From positions 124,001 through 188,000 of the forward strand of contig CAZOGK010000002.1 of assembly GCA_964579295.1 (NCBI GenBank): 64,000 nt of DNA, given 5' to 3'. Below the pieces are notes generated by a model. The model was not told the DNA's origin. It was given only the letters and a program-made list of their open reading frames with translations, and did no database searches. This DNA is from JAAYYY01 sp964579295 (GTDB lineage Bacteria > Chloroflexota > Anaerolineae > Promineifilales > Promineifilaceae). Position numbers and translations under genes: made by a program. Every line of letters starts with the position of its first letter. Positions within the stretch are counted from its first letter, which is position 1. Positions 19,217-27,800 of this stretch are shown here, one piece after another.

Positions 19217-20167
19217 TTAGTAGACTGCGTCCGGAAACGTATTGATACCGGCGTCGTGGCCCAGCCGCTTGACCATGCGCACGTTGTTCCAGCTGCGGTC
19301 GATGGCTTCCAGAATGCCGTCGTGAATGGCCCAGGCGCGCCCGCGAATCGTCTCCGCCTGGCCCGGCTGGCGGAACGGCGTGCTGCCGTCGAGCGCGGCC
19401 CTCAGCCGGCCGCCCGGCTGGAACTCCTGATGGATCTCTTCCATCAGCCGCCGGCCCGACATATAAGAAAAGCCGCGGCTTTCAAAGAGAATGGCCGTGG
19501 CATAGGTCAGCGGCTCGGCGGCGAAGGATTCGTGGCCGAGCAGGGCGAGAAAGGCCTGTAGCTGCTGCAGCGCCAGCGAGGTGCTGCGCAGGCCGCGGCG
19601 AATCTGCCCCGGCGCCAGGCCAGCCGCCAACGCCGCGGCCTCGGCTGCGTGGTTGCGGTTGACGGTGCCGAACAGGGTGCGCTCGCCCTCAGCAGAGATG
19701 TCGGTGTCGAAGCGAGGGCTATCAGGATCGTTGATGACGACGAGCACGACGTTAATGCCGTTGAAATTGTTATCCACCAGCTCCAGGTAGGCAAAGGGAT
19801 CGCGGTCATCCTGCCGGCGGAAGGCTTCTAGCTTAACCAGCCCCTTCTCCTCCGGCGCCGCCAGCCGCACGTGGTTGTCGCCGTCAGGCCCGCGCCAGGT
19901 AATCGGGTCAATGCCGAAGCGGACGAGTAGCTCGGGCAGCAGCAGCGGCCGGTAGAGCCTCTTCTTGGCGCCGCCGGGAAACTGGTTGAGCGCGCGCAGC
20001 GGCACCGGCAGATCAGGATCGCGCAAGAGGCGCAGCGCCGAGACTGTTTCCGGGTCAAACTCCGGTTCTTTGTCCTGTGGGTCGTAATTAAGCTGGTCCT
20101 GCAGGCGGGAAAAGATATTGTGCCAGAACTCGAGACTGCCGGGCTGGTCGCTCTTTGTCGTCGGCAT
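19217..20167 (-). CDS. Uncharacterised protein, third gene of the yebC-ruvC operon
   Basis: A 316-residue soluble protein that I do not recognise. The N terminus is acidic and proline-containing (PQDKEPEFDPETVSALRLLRD), the middle is mixed alpha/beta (DPFAYLELVDNNFNGINVVLVV), and the C terminus is helical with aromatic and basic residues (IDRSWNNVRMVKRLGHD). There is no signal peptide, membrane helix, P-loop or zinc site. It lies 26 bases after ruvC on the same strand, so it is probably co-transcribed with yebC and ruvC. A link to recombination is only positional. Confidence 0.7.
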   Translation of the reverse strand: MPTTKSDQPGSLEFWHNIFSRLQDQLNYDPQDKEPEFDPETVSALRLLRDPDLPVPLRALNQFPGGAKKRLYRPLLLPELLVRFGIDPITWRGPDGDNHVRLAAPEEKGLVKLEAFRRQDDRDPFAYLELVDNNFNGINVVLVVINDPDSPRFDTDISAEGERTLFGTVNRNHAAEAAALAAGLAPGQIRRGLRSTSLALQQLQAFLALLGHESFAAEPLTYATAILFESRGFSYMSGRRLMEEIHQEFQPGGRLRAALDGSTPFRQPGQAETIRGRAWAIHDGILEAIDRSWNNVRMVKRLGHDAGINTFPDAVY

Positions 20168-20193
20168 TGGGCCTACCTTCTCTCGCGGCGCCC

Positions 20194-20682
20194 TCAGGAG
20201 AGCAGGGACGAGTAGCGGTGATGCTGGTAGTGAGTCAGCGCCACGGCCAGACCATCAGCCGCATCGTCGGGACGAGGCGTTTCTTCCAGATGCAGCAGGT
20301 TGCGCACCATAAGCTGCATCTGGTGCTTGTCGGCTTTGCCATAGCCGGTGACAGCATCCTTGATTTTCGGCGGTGAATACTCCTCAATGGGCACGCCGGC
20401 TCTGGCCAGGGCGAGCAGCAGAACACCGCGCGCCTGCCCCACGGTGATGGCCGTGGTGATATTGCGGCCAAAGAAGACCTCTTCCACAGCGGCTGCGTCT
20501 GGCTCATATTCGCGCAGGATCGCCCCCAAAGCTTCAAAGATAGCCAGCAGCCGCTGCGGCATAGGGACCTCGGGCTCGGTGCGGATAACGCCGTAAGTCA
20601 CCATACATGGCTCGCCCTCGACGATGTCAATGATGCCATAGCCGGTCGTGGCTGTCCCCGGGTCCAGGCCCAAGATGCGCAT
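20194..20682 (-). CDS. ruvC: Crossover junction endodeoxyribonuclease RuvC
   Basis: A 162-residue Holliday-junction resolvase. The acidic active site is visible: Asp7 in LGLDPGTATTGYG, Glu67/Glu68 in AAVEEVFFGRN, and Asp140 and Asp143 in RPDDAADGLAVALTH. Length is standard. It cuts four-way junctions symmetrically with RuvAB; ruvA and ruvB are not in the window. Its ATG overlaps the yebC stop by one base (TGATG), so it is translationally coupled to yebC, the classic yebC-ruvC arrangement. Confidence 0.97.
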   Translation of the reverse strand: MRILGLDPGTATTGYGIIDIVEGEPCMVTYGVIRTEPEVPMPQRLLAIFEALGAILREYEPDAAAVEEVFFGRNITTAITVGQARGVLLLALARAGVPIEEYSPPKIKDAVTGYGKADKHQMQLMVRNLLHLEETPRPDDAADGLAVALTHYQHHRYSSLLS

Positions 20683-21431
20683 CAGCTCGCTTCCATCGCC
20701 GCGATCGCTTCTTCGGTGATCTCCAGGGCAGGATAGACATTTTGCACGTCGTCCAGCTCTTCCAGGTGATCGAGAACCCTGAGCACCTGCATGGCCTGCG
20801 CCGTATCGAGCGTCACCGGATTCTTGGGCATGAAAATCATGCGGGCCTCCGAAAGCTCGTAGCCCAGCTCTTCCAGGGTGTCACGCACGTTGGCGAGTGA
20901 CTCCAGCTCGGTATAGACCTCTGCTTCGCCGTCGTCAAACTGAACGTCCTCGGCGCCGGCGTCGGCGGCGACCAGGAACAGCTCGTCCTCGTCGGCTACA
21001 GGCTCCTTCAGCGTCAGGTAGCCTTTGCGCTCGAACTGCCAGGCGACAGAGCCGGCCTCGGCCATGGAGCCGCCGTTACGTGATAGGGCATGGCGCAGCT
21101 CGGCCACGGCGCGGTTGCGGTTGTCGGTGACCACCTCGATGAGCAGGCCCACGCCGTGGGGGGCGTACCCTTCGTACATGATCTCCTGCAGCTCCTGCCC
21201 TTCCAGCTCGCCGGTGCCGCGCTTAATAGCCCGTTCGATGTTGTCCTTGGGCATGTTGTTTTCTTTGGCCTTGTCAATGGCCAGCCGCAGGCGTGCATTA
21301 AATTCCGGATCGCCGCCTTCGCGGGCGGCAATAGTCAGCTCTTTGGTCAACTGAGTAAACAGCTTGCCGCGCTTGGCGTCGGCGGCAGCCTTCTTATGCT
21401 TGATGGTTGACCATTTTGAATGTCCAGACAT
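20682..21431 (-). CDS. yebC: YebC/PmpR family protein
   Basis: A 249-residue protein of the YebC/TACO1 family with the invariant start MSGHSKWSTIKHKKAAADAK, then KLFTQLTKELTIAAREGG and AKENNMPKDNIERAIKRG. The family was annotated as transcriptional regulators; more recent work links members to relief of ribosome stalling on proline-rich stretches. It leads the yebC-ruvC-hypothetical operon. A TATAAT -10 lies at 21501-21506, and a perfect DnaA box overlaps the expected -35 position. Confidence 0.95.
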   Translation of the reverse strand: MSGHSKWSTIKHKKAAADAKRGKLFTQLTKELTIAAREGGDPEFNARLRLAIDKAKENNMPKDNIERAIKRGTGELEGQELQEIMYEGYAPHGVGLLIEVVTDNRNRAVAELRHALSRNGGSMAEAGSVAWQFERKGYLTLKEPVADEDELFLVAADAGAEDVQFDDGEAEVYTELESLANVRDTLEELGYELSEARMIFMPKNPVTLDTAQAMQVLRVLDHLEELDDVQNVYPALEITEEAIAAMEAS

Positions 21432-21500
21432 TCCCTATCTCCCGGTACGAGTGCCGTCATCTCTCAATCGCCTGGGCCAGACTGCCCTGAGCGCCCGCCC

Positions 21501-21531
21501 ATTATAACATAAAGCCATAGCCTGTGGATAA
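21501..21531 (-). promoter_or_regulatory. yebC-ruvC promoter with DnaA box over the -35 region
   Basis: A consensus -10 TATAAT (21506-21501, minus) stands about 17 bases from a poor -35. That -35 is overlapped by TTATCCACA (21531-21523, minus), a perfect 9-base DnaA box. The transcription start is expected near 21494, about 63 bases before yebC. Confidence 0.55.
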
Positions 21532-21538
21532 GGGCCGC

Positions 21539-22897
21539 TTAGCTGGCGACTTCGGCGCGGGCGGCGCCGGCGGCGGCCAGGGGCGCCGCGCCGGGAAAGA
21601 GGACGGGCAGCAGCGCCGGCGCATAGCGCTCGGCCATATCGCTGCTGATGCTGCCGCTGCTACAGATTTCTTTGTAGAGGTGGGCGCTCTGACGCCAGGT
21701 ACGCTCCTGGCTTTCCGGCTCCAGCTCGAGCAAGCCGAAGCGCTGTGTCCAGCCGCGCTCCCATTCAAAGTTATCGACGAGGCTCCAGTGATAGTAGCCC
21801 ATGACCGGCCAGTTGAAGCTGACAGCGCGCCACACTTCGCGCAGGTGGCTGAGCAGGAAGCCGGGCCGCAGCCGGTCGGCCGCGTCGGGCGCCCCGTTTT
21901 CGGTGATGAAGATCGGCTTGCCATAGCGCATGGCGAAGCGGATAGCGCGAAAGAGGCCGGCCGGATAGACCTCGCCGTAGTTGCCATCACTGACCAGGGC
22001 ATCCGCGGGCCACTGGGGCTGGTAGAGCCGGCCGAAACGGCTATAAAAGCGGGTATAGTAGTTGATGCCAAAAAAGTCGAAGCTGTTCGCCAGGCCGCGA
22101 ATGTTGCCGCTGCCCAGCGGGCGTCGCAGCCGGCCCGTGCGCATGGCTTCCATCCACCAGACGTTGTAGAGGTTGCTGATGCGGGCCGCCCACCAGGTGT
22201 CGAGCAGATGGCCCCGCGGCGGCGGCTCAAAGATGATGATATTCTTGGCGACGCCGACCGGCGTCTGTGGGTAGCGCGCCTTAATCGCCTCGTAGGCTAC
22301 CGTGTGGCAGCGCAGCATATTGGTCAGCACGCCGGGCAGAGCGCGCCAGCCGCGCTGCTTCGGCGCCGGAAAGGCTCCCTCCAGGTAGCGCTTGAAGGCA
22401 TAGACGATGGGTTCGTTGATCGTCACCCACTGCGCGACGAGGTCGCCCAGGCTGGCGACGGCGTGTTCTGCGTAGCGGCGGAAGTAGTCGGCGATGATGT
22501 CCGCCGAGAAGTCCCCTTTCTCCACTAGCCAGAGCGGATTAGAGAAGTGGTGCAGGGTGACCATTGGCTGCATGCCGCGGTCGTGCATGGCCTGCAGGAT
22601 CTCCCGGTAGCGGCCCAATGCATCGTCGTCAAAAACGCTTGGCTCGGGCTCGATGCGGCTCCATTCCAGCGAGAGACGGTGAGCATTGGTTCCCATGCGC
22701 GCCGCCTCGTCCAGGTCGGCTTCGGCGTTCTCCCACCAGTTGGCGGCCAGGCCGGAGCGGCTGCCGTCGCGAATGGCGCCTTCCTGCTGCTCCCAATGCC
22801 ACCAATCGTTATTGGTGTTGTTGCCTTCTACCTGGTGGGCTGAAGTAGCAGTTCCCCAGAGAAAGTCTCCGGGGAAAAACATCGTTGCCTGGGCCAT
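21539..22897 (-). CDS. Glycoside hydrolase family 1 beta-glucosidase
   Basis: A 452-residue GH1 (beta/alpha)8 enzyme that hydrolyses terminal beta-linked glucose, galactose or fucose from short sugars in the cytoplasm. The N-terminal signature FLWGTATSAHQVEG is at residues 12-25. The acid/base Glu162 is in VTINEP, the nucleophile Glu333 is in IFITENGAPD, and the aglycone region has HWSLVDNFEWERGW. There is no signal peptide. The C terminus carries an Ala/Pro-rich tail with no known role. No sugar transporter is adjacent. It is divergent from the V4R gene across a spacer with a very strong inverted repeat. Confidence 0.94.
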   Translation of the reverse strand: MAQATMFFPGDFLWGTATSAHQVEGNNTNNDWWHWEQQEGAIRDGSRSGLAANWWENAEADLDEAARMGTNAHRLSLEWSRIEPEPSVFDDDALGRYREILQAMHDRGMQPMVTLHHFSNPLWLVEKGDFSADIIADYFRRYAEHAVASLGDLVAQWVTINEPIVYAFKRYLEGAFPAPKQRGWRALPGVLTNMLRCHTVAYEAIKARYPQTPVGVAKNIIIFEPPPRGHLLDTWWAARISNLYNVWWMEAMRTGRLRRPLGSGNIRGLANSFDFFGINYYTRFYSRFGRLYQPQWPADALVSDGNYGEVYPAGLFRAIRFAMRYGKPIFITENGAPDAADRLRPGFLLSHLREVWRAVSFNWPVMGYYHWSLVDNFEWERGWTQRFGLLELEPESQERTWRQSAHLYKEICSSGSISSDMAERYAPALLPVLFPGAAPLAAAGAARAEVAS

Positions 22898-22934
22898 ACC
22901 TTTCCCCTACTTTTGCCAGTGAATTGTATCATTG

Positions 22935-22967
22935 ACGGGCGCACCGGCGCTACGCCGCTGCGCCCGT
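22935..22967. repeat. Near-perfect inverted repeat between the GH1 and V4R genes
   Basis: ACGGGCGCA (22935-22943) pairs with TGCGCCCGT (22959-22967), and inside it CGGCG (22945-22949) pairs with CGCCG (22953-22957) around a 3-base loop; only one C-C mismatch interrupts the stem. There is no T tract on either strand. It abuts a minus-strand -10-like TACAAT (22928-22923) for the glucosidase and ends where the -35 of the V4R promoter begins, so an operator is more likely than a terminator. Confidence 0.55.
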
Positions 22968-23034
22968 TGCTGCCTGGATGTCAGGCCCTATAATACTCTA
23001 GGTCCATTGATCACCACTGTGCATGGGCTATACT
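22967..23034 (+). promoter_or_regulatory. Two tandem promoters of the V4R gene
   Basis: P1 is TTGCTG (22967-22972), 16 bases, TATAAT (22989-22994). P2 is TTGATC (23007-23012), 16 bases, TATACT (23029-23034). Both point to the GTG start at 23120. Confidence 0.55.
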
Positions 23035-23119
23035 GGTGCCATTGGGGTTTGCTGCCCTTTCCGGTCGCACTGGCTCTGGCGGTAGGGCGCACAACTTTCA
23101 GGATGTTTGGAGGTACTGA

Positions 23120-23758
23120 GTGAAAGATCTGGTTCCCCTCAGCGGCTATTACTATCCCAACAAGATGGGACGCATCTTTCTCTTGGCTCTGGAAGAGGTC
23201 ATGGGGCGCAATGGGCTCAATGCGCTCCTCAATCTGATTGACCTGCGTGGCTATATTAACGAGCTGCCGCCGGACAACCTGGAACGGGAGTTTGACTTTG
23301 CCCATATCACGAACCTCAATCGCGGGCTGGAAGAGATTTACGGTCCGCGCGGCGGGCGTGGTCTGGCGCTGCGTGGCGGCCGGGCCATCTTTGCCCGCGG
23401 CCTGAAGACCTTTGGCGCTCTGGCCGGCGTCGGCGACCTCGCCTTCAAGGTGCTGCCGCTGCGGACCAAGCTACGTATTGGCGTGCCCGCCGTGGCCCGC
23501 ATCTTTACCCAGTTTAGCGACCAGACCAGCCGCGTCGAGGATCACGGCGACCATTTTCTTTATTACATTGATCGCTGCTCGATGTGCTGGGGCCGCGACC
23601 ATTGTGACCGGCCGGTCGGCTTCATCGCCGTCGGCATCCTGCAGGAGACGCTGCGTTGGGTCAGCGGCGGGCTCGAGTTCCGTATCGAGGAGCTGGAGTG
23701 TATCTGCCAGGGGGCGCAGTCGGGCGTCTTCCGCATCGACAAAGAGCCGATTCATTAG
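23120..23758 (+). CDS. V4R (4-vinyl reductase) domain protein
   Basis: A 212-residue protein with a C-terminal V4R domain (about 90-205). HFLYYIDRCSMCWGRDHCDRPVG and LEFRIEELECICQGAQSG carry the conserved cysteines of the family, which binds small hydrocarbons, haem-like ligands or metal. V4R domains occur in bacteriochlorophyll 4-vinyl reductase, XylR/DmpR sensors and archaeal signalling proteins. No chlorophyll genes are present here, so a sensor role with the response regulator 26 bases downstream is more likely. The GTG start has GGAGG 5 bases upstream. Confidence 0.82.
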   Translation: MKDLVPLSGYYYPNKMGRIFLLALEEVMGRNGLNALLNLIDLRGYINELPPDNLEREFDFAHITNLNRGLEEIYGPRGGRGLALRGGRAIFARGLKTFGALAGVGDLAFKVLPLRTKLRIGVPAVARIFTQFSDQTSRVEDHGDHFLYYIDRCSMCWGRDHCDRPVGFIAVGILQETLRWVSGGLEFRIEELECICQGAQSGVFRIDKEPIH

Positions 23759-23784
23759 CCGGCGCGGCGGAGTATTTGTCCTTC

Positions 23785-24687
23785 ATGTCATCGTTGCGAG
23801 CGACGGAGCTGGAAGCCGTGGCTGAAACCAGAGAAAAGACAATCTATTTTGTGGAGGACGACGAAGATCTGGCGGAGATGCTCACGGGCTATTTCACCGC
23901 CCACGGCTTTGCCGTCGGTCACAGCGCCTGGGGCGAGGAGGCCGTGGAGCGCATTGCGGACAGTGTGCCCGACGTTGTCGTGCTCGACATCCGCTTGCCG
24001 GACATCGACGGCTACGAGGTGTGCCGCCGGCTGCGCCGCGGGCGACGCACCAACCATCTGCCGGTGATCTTCCTGACGGAGCGGCGCGAGCGCGAGGACC
24101 GGCTCGCCGGGCTGGAGCTGGGCGCCGTCGATTATATGACCAAGCCCTTTGACATCCACGAGCTGCGGCTGCGCGTGCGCAATGCGCTGCGCCGCGACGA
24201 GCGGCGCCCGCTGCATAACGGCCTGACCGGTCTGCCGGAGGGTATGCTGGTGCAGGCCCGGCTGGAGGAGATGCTGCCAGAGGCCGGCTGGGGGCTGGTC
24301 CTTGTGCAGATTGGCGGCCTGGACCGCTTCCGCGAGCAGTATGGCTTCGTCGCCGCCGACGACGTGATCCGGGCCGTGAGCGTCATGCTCATCAACGCCG
24401 TCGCCGGGGAAGGAAATGGTGAGGAGCCTTTCCTCGGCCACGTCGATAGCGGCAGCTTCGTCCTCATTACCACGGCTGACCAATGCCCGCGGCTGGAGGA
24501 GCGCTGTCGTCTGCGCGTGGAGCCTTCTATCCCCTACTTCTACCCCGCGGCCGACCAGGATCGCCTGGTGGGCATGCCGGCGCGCGAGCGGCTTGCCGCC
24601 CAGATCGTCGCGCTAACGGCGGATGAAGGCCCTTTCCCTTCTCTGGAGAATCTGGGCCGCGCGCTGAACGTGCGTCTCGCCGCATAG
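23785..24687 (+). CDS. Response regulator with degenerate GGDEF-like domain
   Basis: A 300-residue two-domain protein. The N-terminal receiver domain (about 15-135) has the acidic pocket FVEDDEDL, the phospho-acceptor Asp in VVVLDIRLPDIDG and the Lys in DYMTKPFD. The C-terminal part (about 150-260) has the GGDEF-domain fold pattern (HNGLTGLP, WGLVLVQIGGLDRFREQYGF), but the active-site loop reads HVDSGSF instead of GGDEF, so it probably makes no cyclic di-GMP. The start is uncertain: ATG 23785 is used, GTG 23818 is possible. It pairs with the V4R gene 26 bases upstream. Confidence 0.82.
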   Translation: MSSLRATELEAVAETREKTIYFVEDDEDLAEMLTGYFTAHGFAVGHSAWGEEAVERIADSVPDVVVLDIRLPDIDGYEVCRRLRRGRRTNHLPVIFLTERREREDRLAGLELGAVDYMTKPFDIHELRLRVRNALRRDERRPLHNGLTGLPEGMLVQARLEEMLPEAGWGLVLVQIGGLDRFREQYGFVAADDVIRAVSVMLINAVAGEGNGEEPFLGHVDSGSFVLITTADQCPRLEERCRLRVEPSIPYFYPAADQDRLVGMPARERLAAQIVALTADEGPFPSLENLGRALNVRLAA

Positions 24688-24729
24688 TAAAGGCGCTGTG
24701 AGGCGGCTGGCGCTACCTGTCTGATTTGC

Positions 24730-24804
24730 TAGAATTAACGCTCGGTGCGGCCTGAGCCGCAGCCGGGCTTTGCGTGCGGTCAGGGCTTTCGGCCCTGATT
24801 TTTT
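24730..24804 (+). terminator. Intrinsic terminator with a possible promoter just upstream
   Basis: CAGGGC (24781-24786) pairs with GCCCTG (24792-24797), extended by one T-A pair, and is followed by six T (24799-24804). It may end the response-regulator transcript. An extended -10 TGC-TAGAAT at 24727-24735 lies 45 bases upstream, so the hairpin could instead attenuate the downstream YfhO-fusion gene. Confidence 0.75.
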
Positions 24805-24831
24805 GTTCTTGCGAGGATAACGGCCGCTGGT

Positions 24832-27800
24832 ATGAAACGGCTTCTCCGGCTCTACGGGGCCGACATCCTGATTGGGGTCGGGCTGCTCGTTCTGCCCCTT
24901 CTGCTCTTCGCCGACGTCACATTTGGCGGCAAGACGATGCTTCCCGTGGACAACCTGTTCCAATGGGAGCCGTGGGCCAGTGACGCCGAAGCGCTGGGCG
25001 TCGGCCCGCCGCACAATAGCCTCCTCAGCGACCTGATCCTCGAAAACTACGTCTGGAAGCAGTTCATCCGCGATAGCCTGAGCCAGGGCGAGCTGCCGCT
25101 ATGGAGCCCCTATCTCTTCGCCGGCTCCCCTTTCCTGGCAACCGGGCAAAACGCCGCCTATTATCCCTTCAGTATCCTGTTCGTGGTGCTACCCCTGCCG
25201 GCCGCCTATGGCTGGTATACCGTCAGCCAGCTCTGGCTGGCCGGGATCTTCATGTATGCGTTGGGCCGCGTGCTGCGCATGCGCCGTGCCAGCAGTGCGC
25301 TGGCTGCGCTGGTCTACCAGGGCTCTGGCTTCATGCTGGTTAGCGCCGCCGTCTTCCCCATGATCATCGGCGCGGCGGCCTGGCTGCCGCTGCTGCTGGC
25401 GCTGGTGGAGATGGTCATCCGCGCCGCCAGCACTGTCCACGGCGCGGGCCAGACTCTGCCCTGGGTGGCCGCCGGCGCGCTGGCCCTCGGCTGCCAGATC
25501 CTCGCCGGCCATATTGAAATTACCTATTATACACTGCTGGTAATGGCCGCCTATGCCGGCTGGCGCCTGCTATCGCGCGCCCGGCAGCAGCGGCAGGATC
25601 TGCCGCCAGAGCAGCGCCGGGTGGGCGCCCTGCGCGCCCTGGCCCGGCCGGCGCTCTGGCTGCTGGCCCTGGTCCTTCTGGGCATCATGCTTGGCGGCAT
25701 CCAGTTCATCCCCTTTTACGAAGTGGGCCAGGCCAACTTCCGCGAGGGCTCGGCGTCGCTGGCTGAGGTGCGCGGCTGGGCTTTCCCGCCGCGCCGGCTG
25801 CTGACGCTGCTCATGCCCAACTTCTTCGGCAACCCGGCGCACCACAGCTACCGCGACGTTTTCAGCGGCGAGCATGTTGCCTTTGCGACCAACTATGCCG
25901 GCGCGGTCAACCCGTGGGGCGCGTACAGTAGTGACTGGGGCATTAAGAACTACGTCGAAGGCGGCATTTATCTGGGCATCCTGCCCTTGCTGCTCGCTCT
26001 GCTCGGCCTCCGCTCCTGGCCGACCCGCACGCGCGGCCCGCGCTCGGGCATCCTCTTCTTCCTCGCTCTGGCTCTCTTCTCGCTGGCTTTTATTTTCGGC
26101 ACGCCTCTGTACGCGTTGCTCTACTATGGTCTGCCGGGCATCAACCAGCTCCATTCGCCTTTCCGCTGGGTCTTCCCACTGGCGCTGGCCATGGCGGCGC
26201 TGGCCGGATACGGTATGGATTACCTGGCGCGCCAGCGCGAGCAGAAAGCGGCGCATTATCACGAGAGGGCGCCGCTGCTGCGGCCCTTCTTGCTGTGGGG
26301 CCGGCCGTCGGCGGTCACGGTGTTGGCCGGCGCCGCCGTCTGGGGTGGGTTGTTGCTGCTGACTGCTCTCCTCCTCTCGCGACTGGCTTACGGCTCGCTG
26401 GCGCCTGCGCTGGAGAGTCTGTTTCTTGGCCTGACGCGCGCGCCGGATGCCTTCCCCGACGCCCGCGCCTTCTACAGCTACCAGTTCTGGAACGTCTTGC
26501 TCTTCGCTCTGACCCTGGTCGCCAGCGGGCTGCTCCTGCGCGCCAGCCAGCTCGGCGCCAGCCATAGTCGCCGCCCGCTCTGGCCCTGGCTGGCGGCCAT
26601 GCTCGTCGCTCTGGACCTCATCATCGCCAATGCCGGCTTCCATACGGCGGCCGATCCGGCTCTCCTCCACCACGAGCCGGAAGTCGTGCGCTGGCTGCAA
26701 CAGCAGCCGGGCGAATGGCGCCTGACGACCTTCACCCCGCACGCCGACAAGCTGCTCCATGCCAATGGCGCCTGGCTCTACGGCTTGGAAGACATTCGCG
26801 GCTATGACTCAATCATCCCTCGCCGCTACGTGCGCTTCATGGAGGTGATCGAGCCACAGTCTGAACTGCTGTTCAACCGGATTCAACCGGTGTACGAGCT
26901 GGAGGCGCTTAACTCCCCGCTCCTCGACGTGCTGGCCGTCAGGTATGTGCTGACGACGGCCACCATCGACCTGCCCAAGTACGAGCTGGTGTGGGAAGAC
27001 GAGGCGGTGCGTGTCTACGAGAATCTGGCGGCGATGCCGCGCGCCTACATGCTGCCCCAGGCGGCGACGGTGGTGCACCCCGAACCGCTAGCCGCTCTTG
27101 ACGAGCTGGACCCCCGCCGCTACGTGCTCGTCGAGGAGGCGAGCTGGGATGGCGCGCTGGCGCTGCCGGCAGAGGCTGAAGCGTCGCTGCCACAGCCGGC
27201 AGCGATTACGGCCTATGGCAATATTGAGCTGCTTGTGCACGCCGTGACGGAGACGCCGGCCTGGCTGGTGCTCAACGACAGTTACTTCCCGGGCTGGAAG
27301 GCCTTTCTGCAGCCGGCAAGCGAGCCGGAAGCCGGCGAGGAGGAGCTGGCTATCTATCCGGTTAACGGCAACTTCCGCGGCGTGCTGCTGCCGGAGGGCG
27401 ACTGGCAGGTACGCTTTCGCTACAGCCCGATGAGCTTTAAGCTGGGCGGGCTGACCAGCGCCATGGCGGGCGTGGTCATCCTCTTTGGCTTTGGCGTGTG
27501 GGGCTGGCGCCGCTTCTATGATCCCGCCGTCGCGCTGAGCAACACGCGCAGCATCGCCAAGAATAGCGTCGTGCCTACCGTCCTCAACTTGTTCAACAAG
27601 GCCATCGACTTTCTCTTCGCCGCCTTTTACCTGCGCGTCCTTGGCCCGGCCGACGCCGGCAGCTTTGCCACAGCTATCGCCATCGCCATGTGGTACGAGA
27701 TTCTGGCGAACTTCGGCCTCAACACACTCGTCATCCGCGAAGTCTCGCGCGAGCGGGCGCAGGCCAGCCGTTATCTGCTCAATAGCATTGTGCTGCGCCT

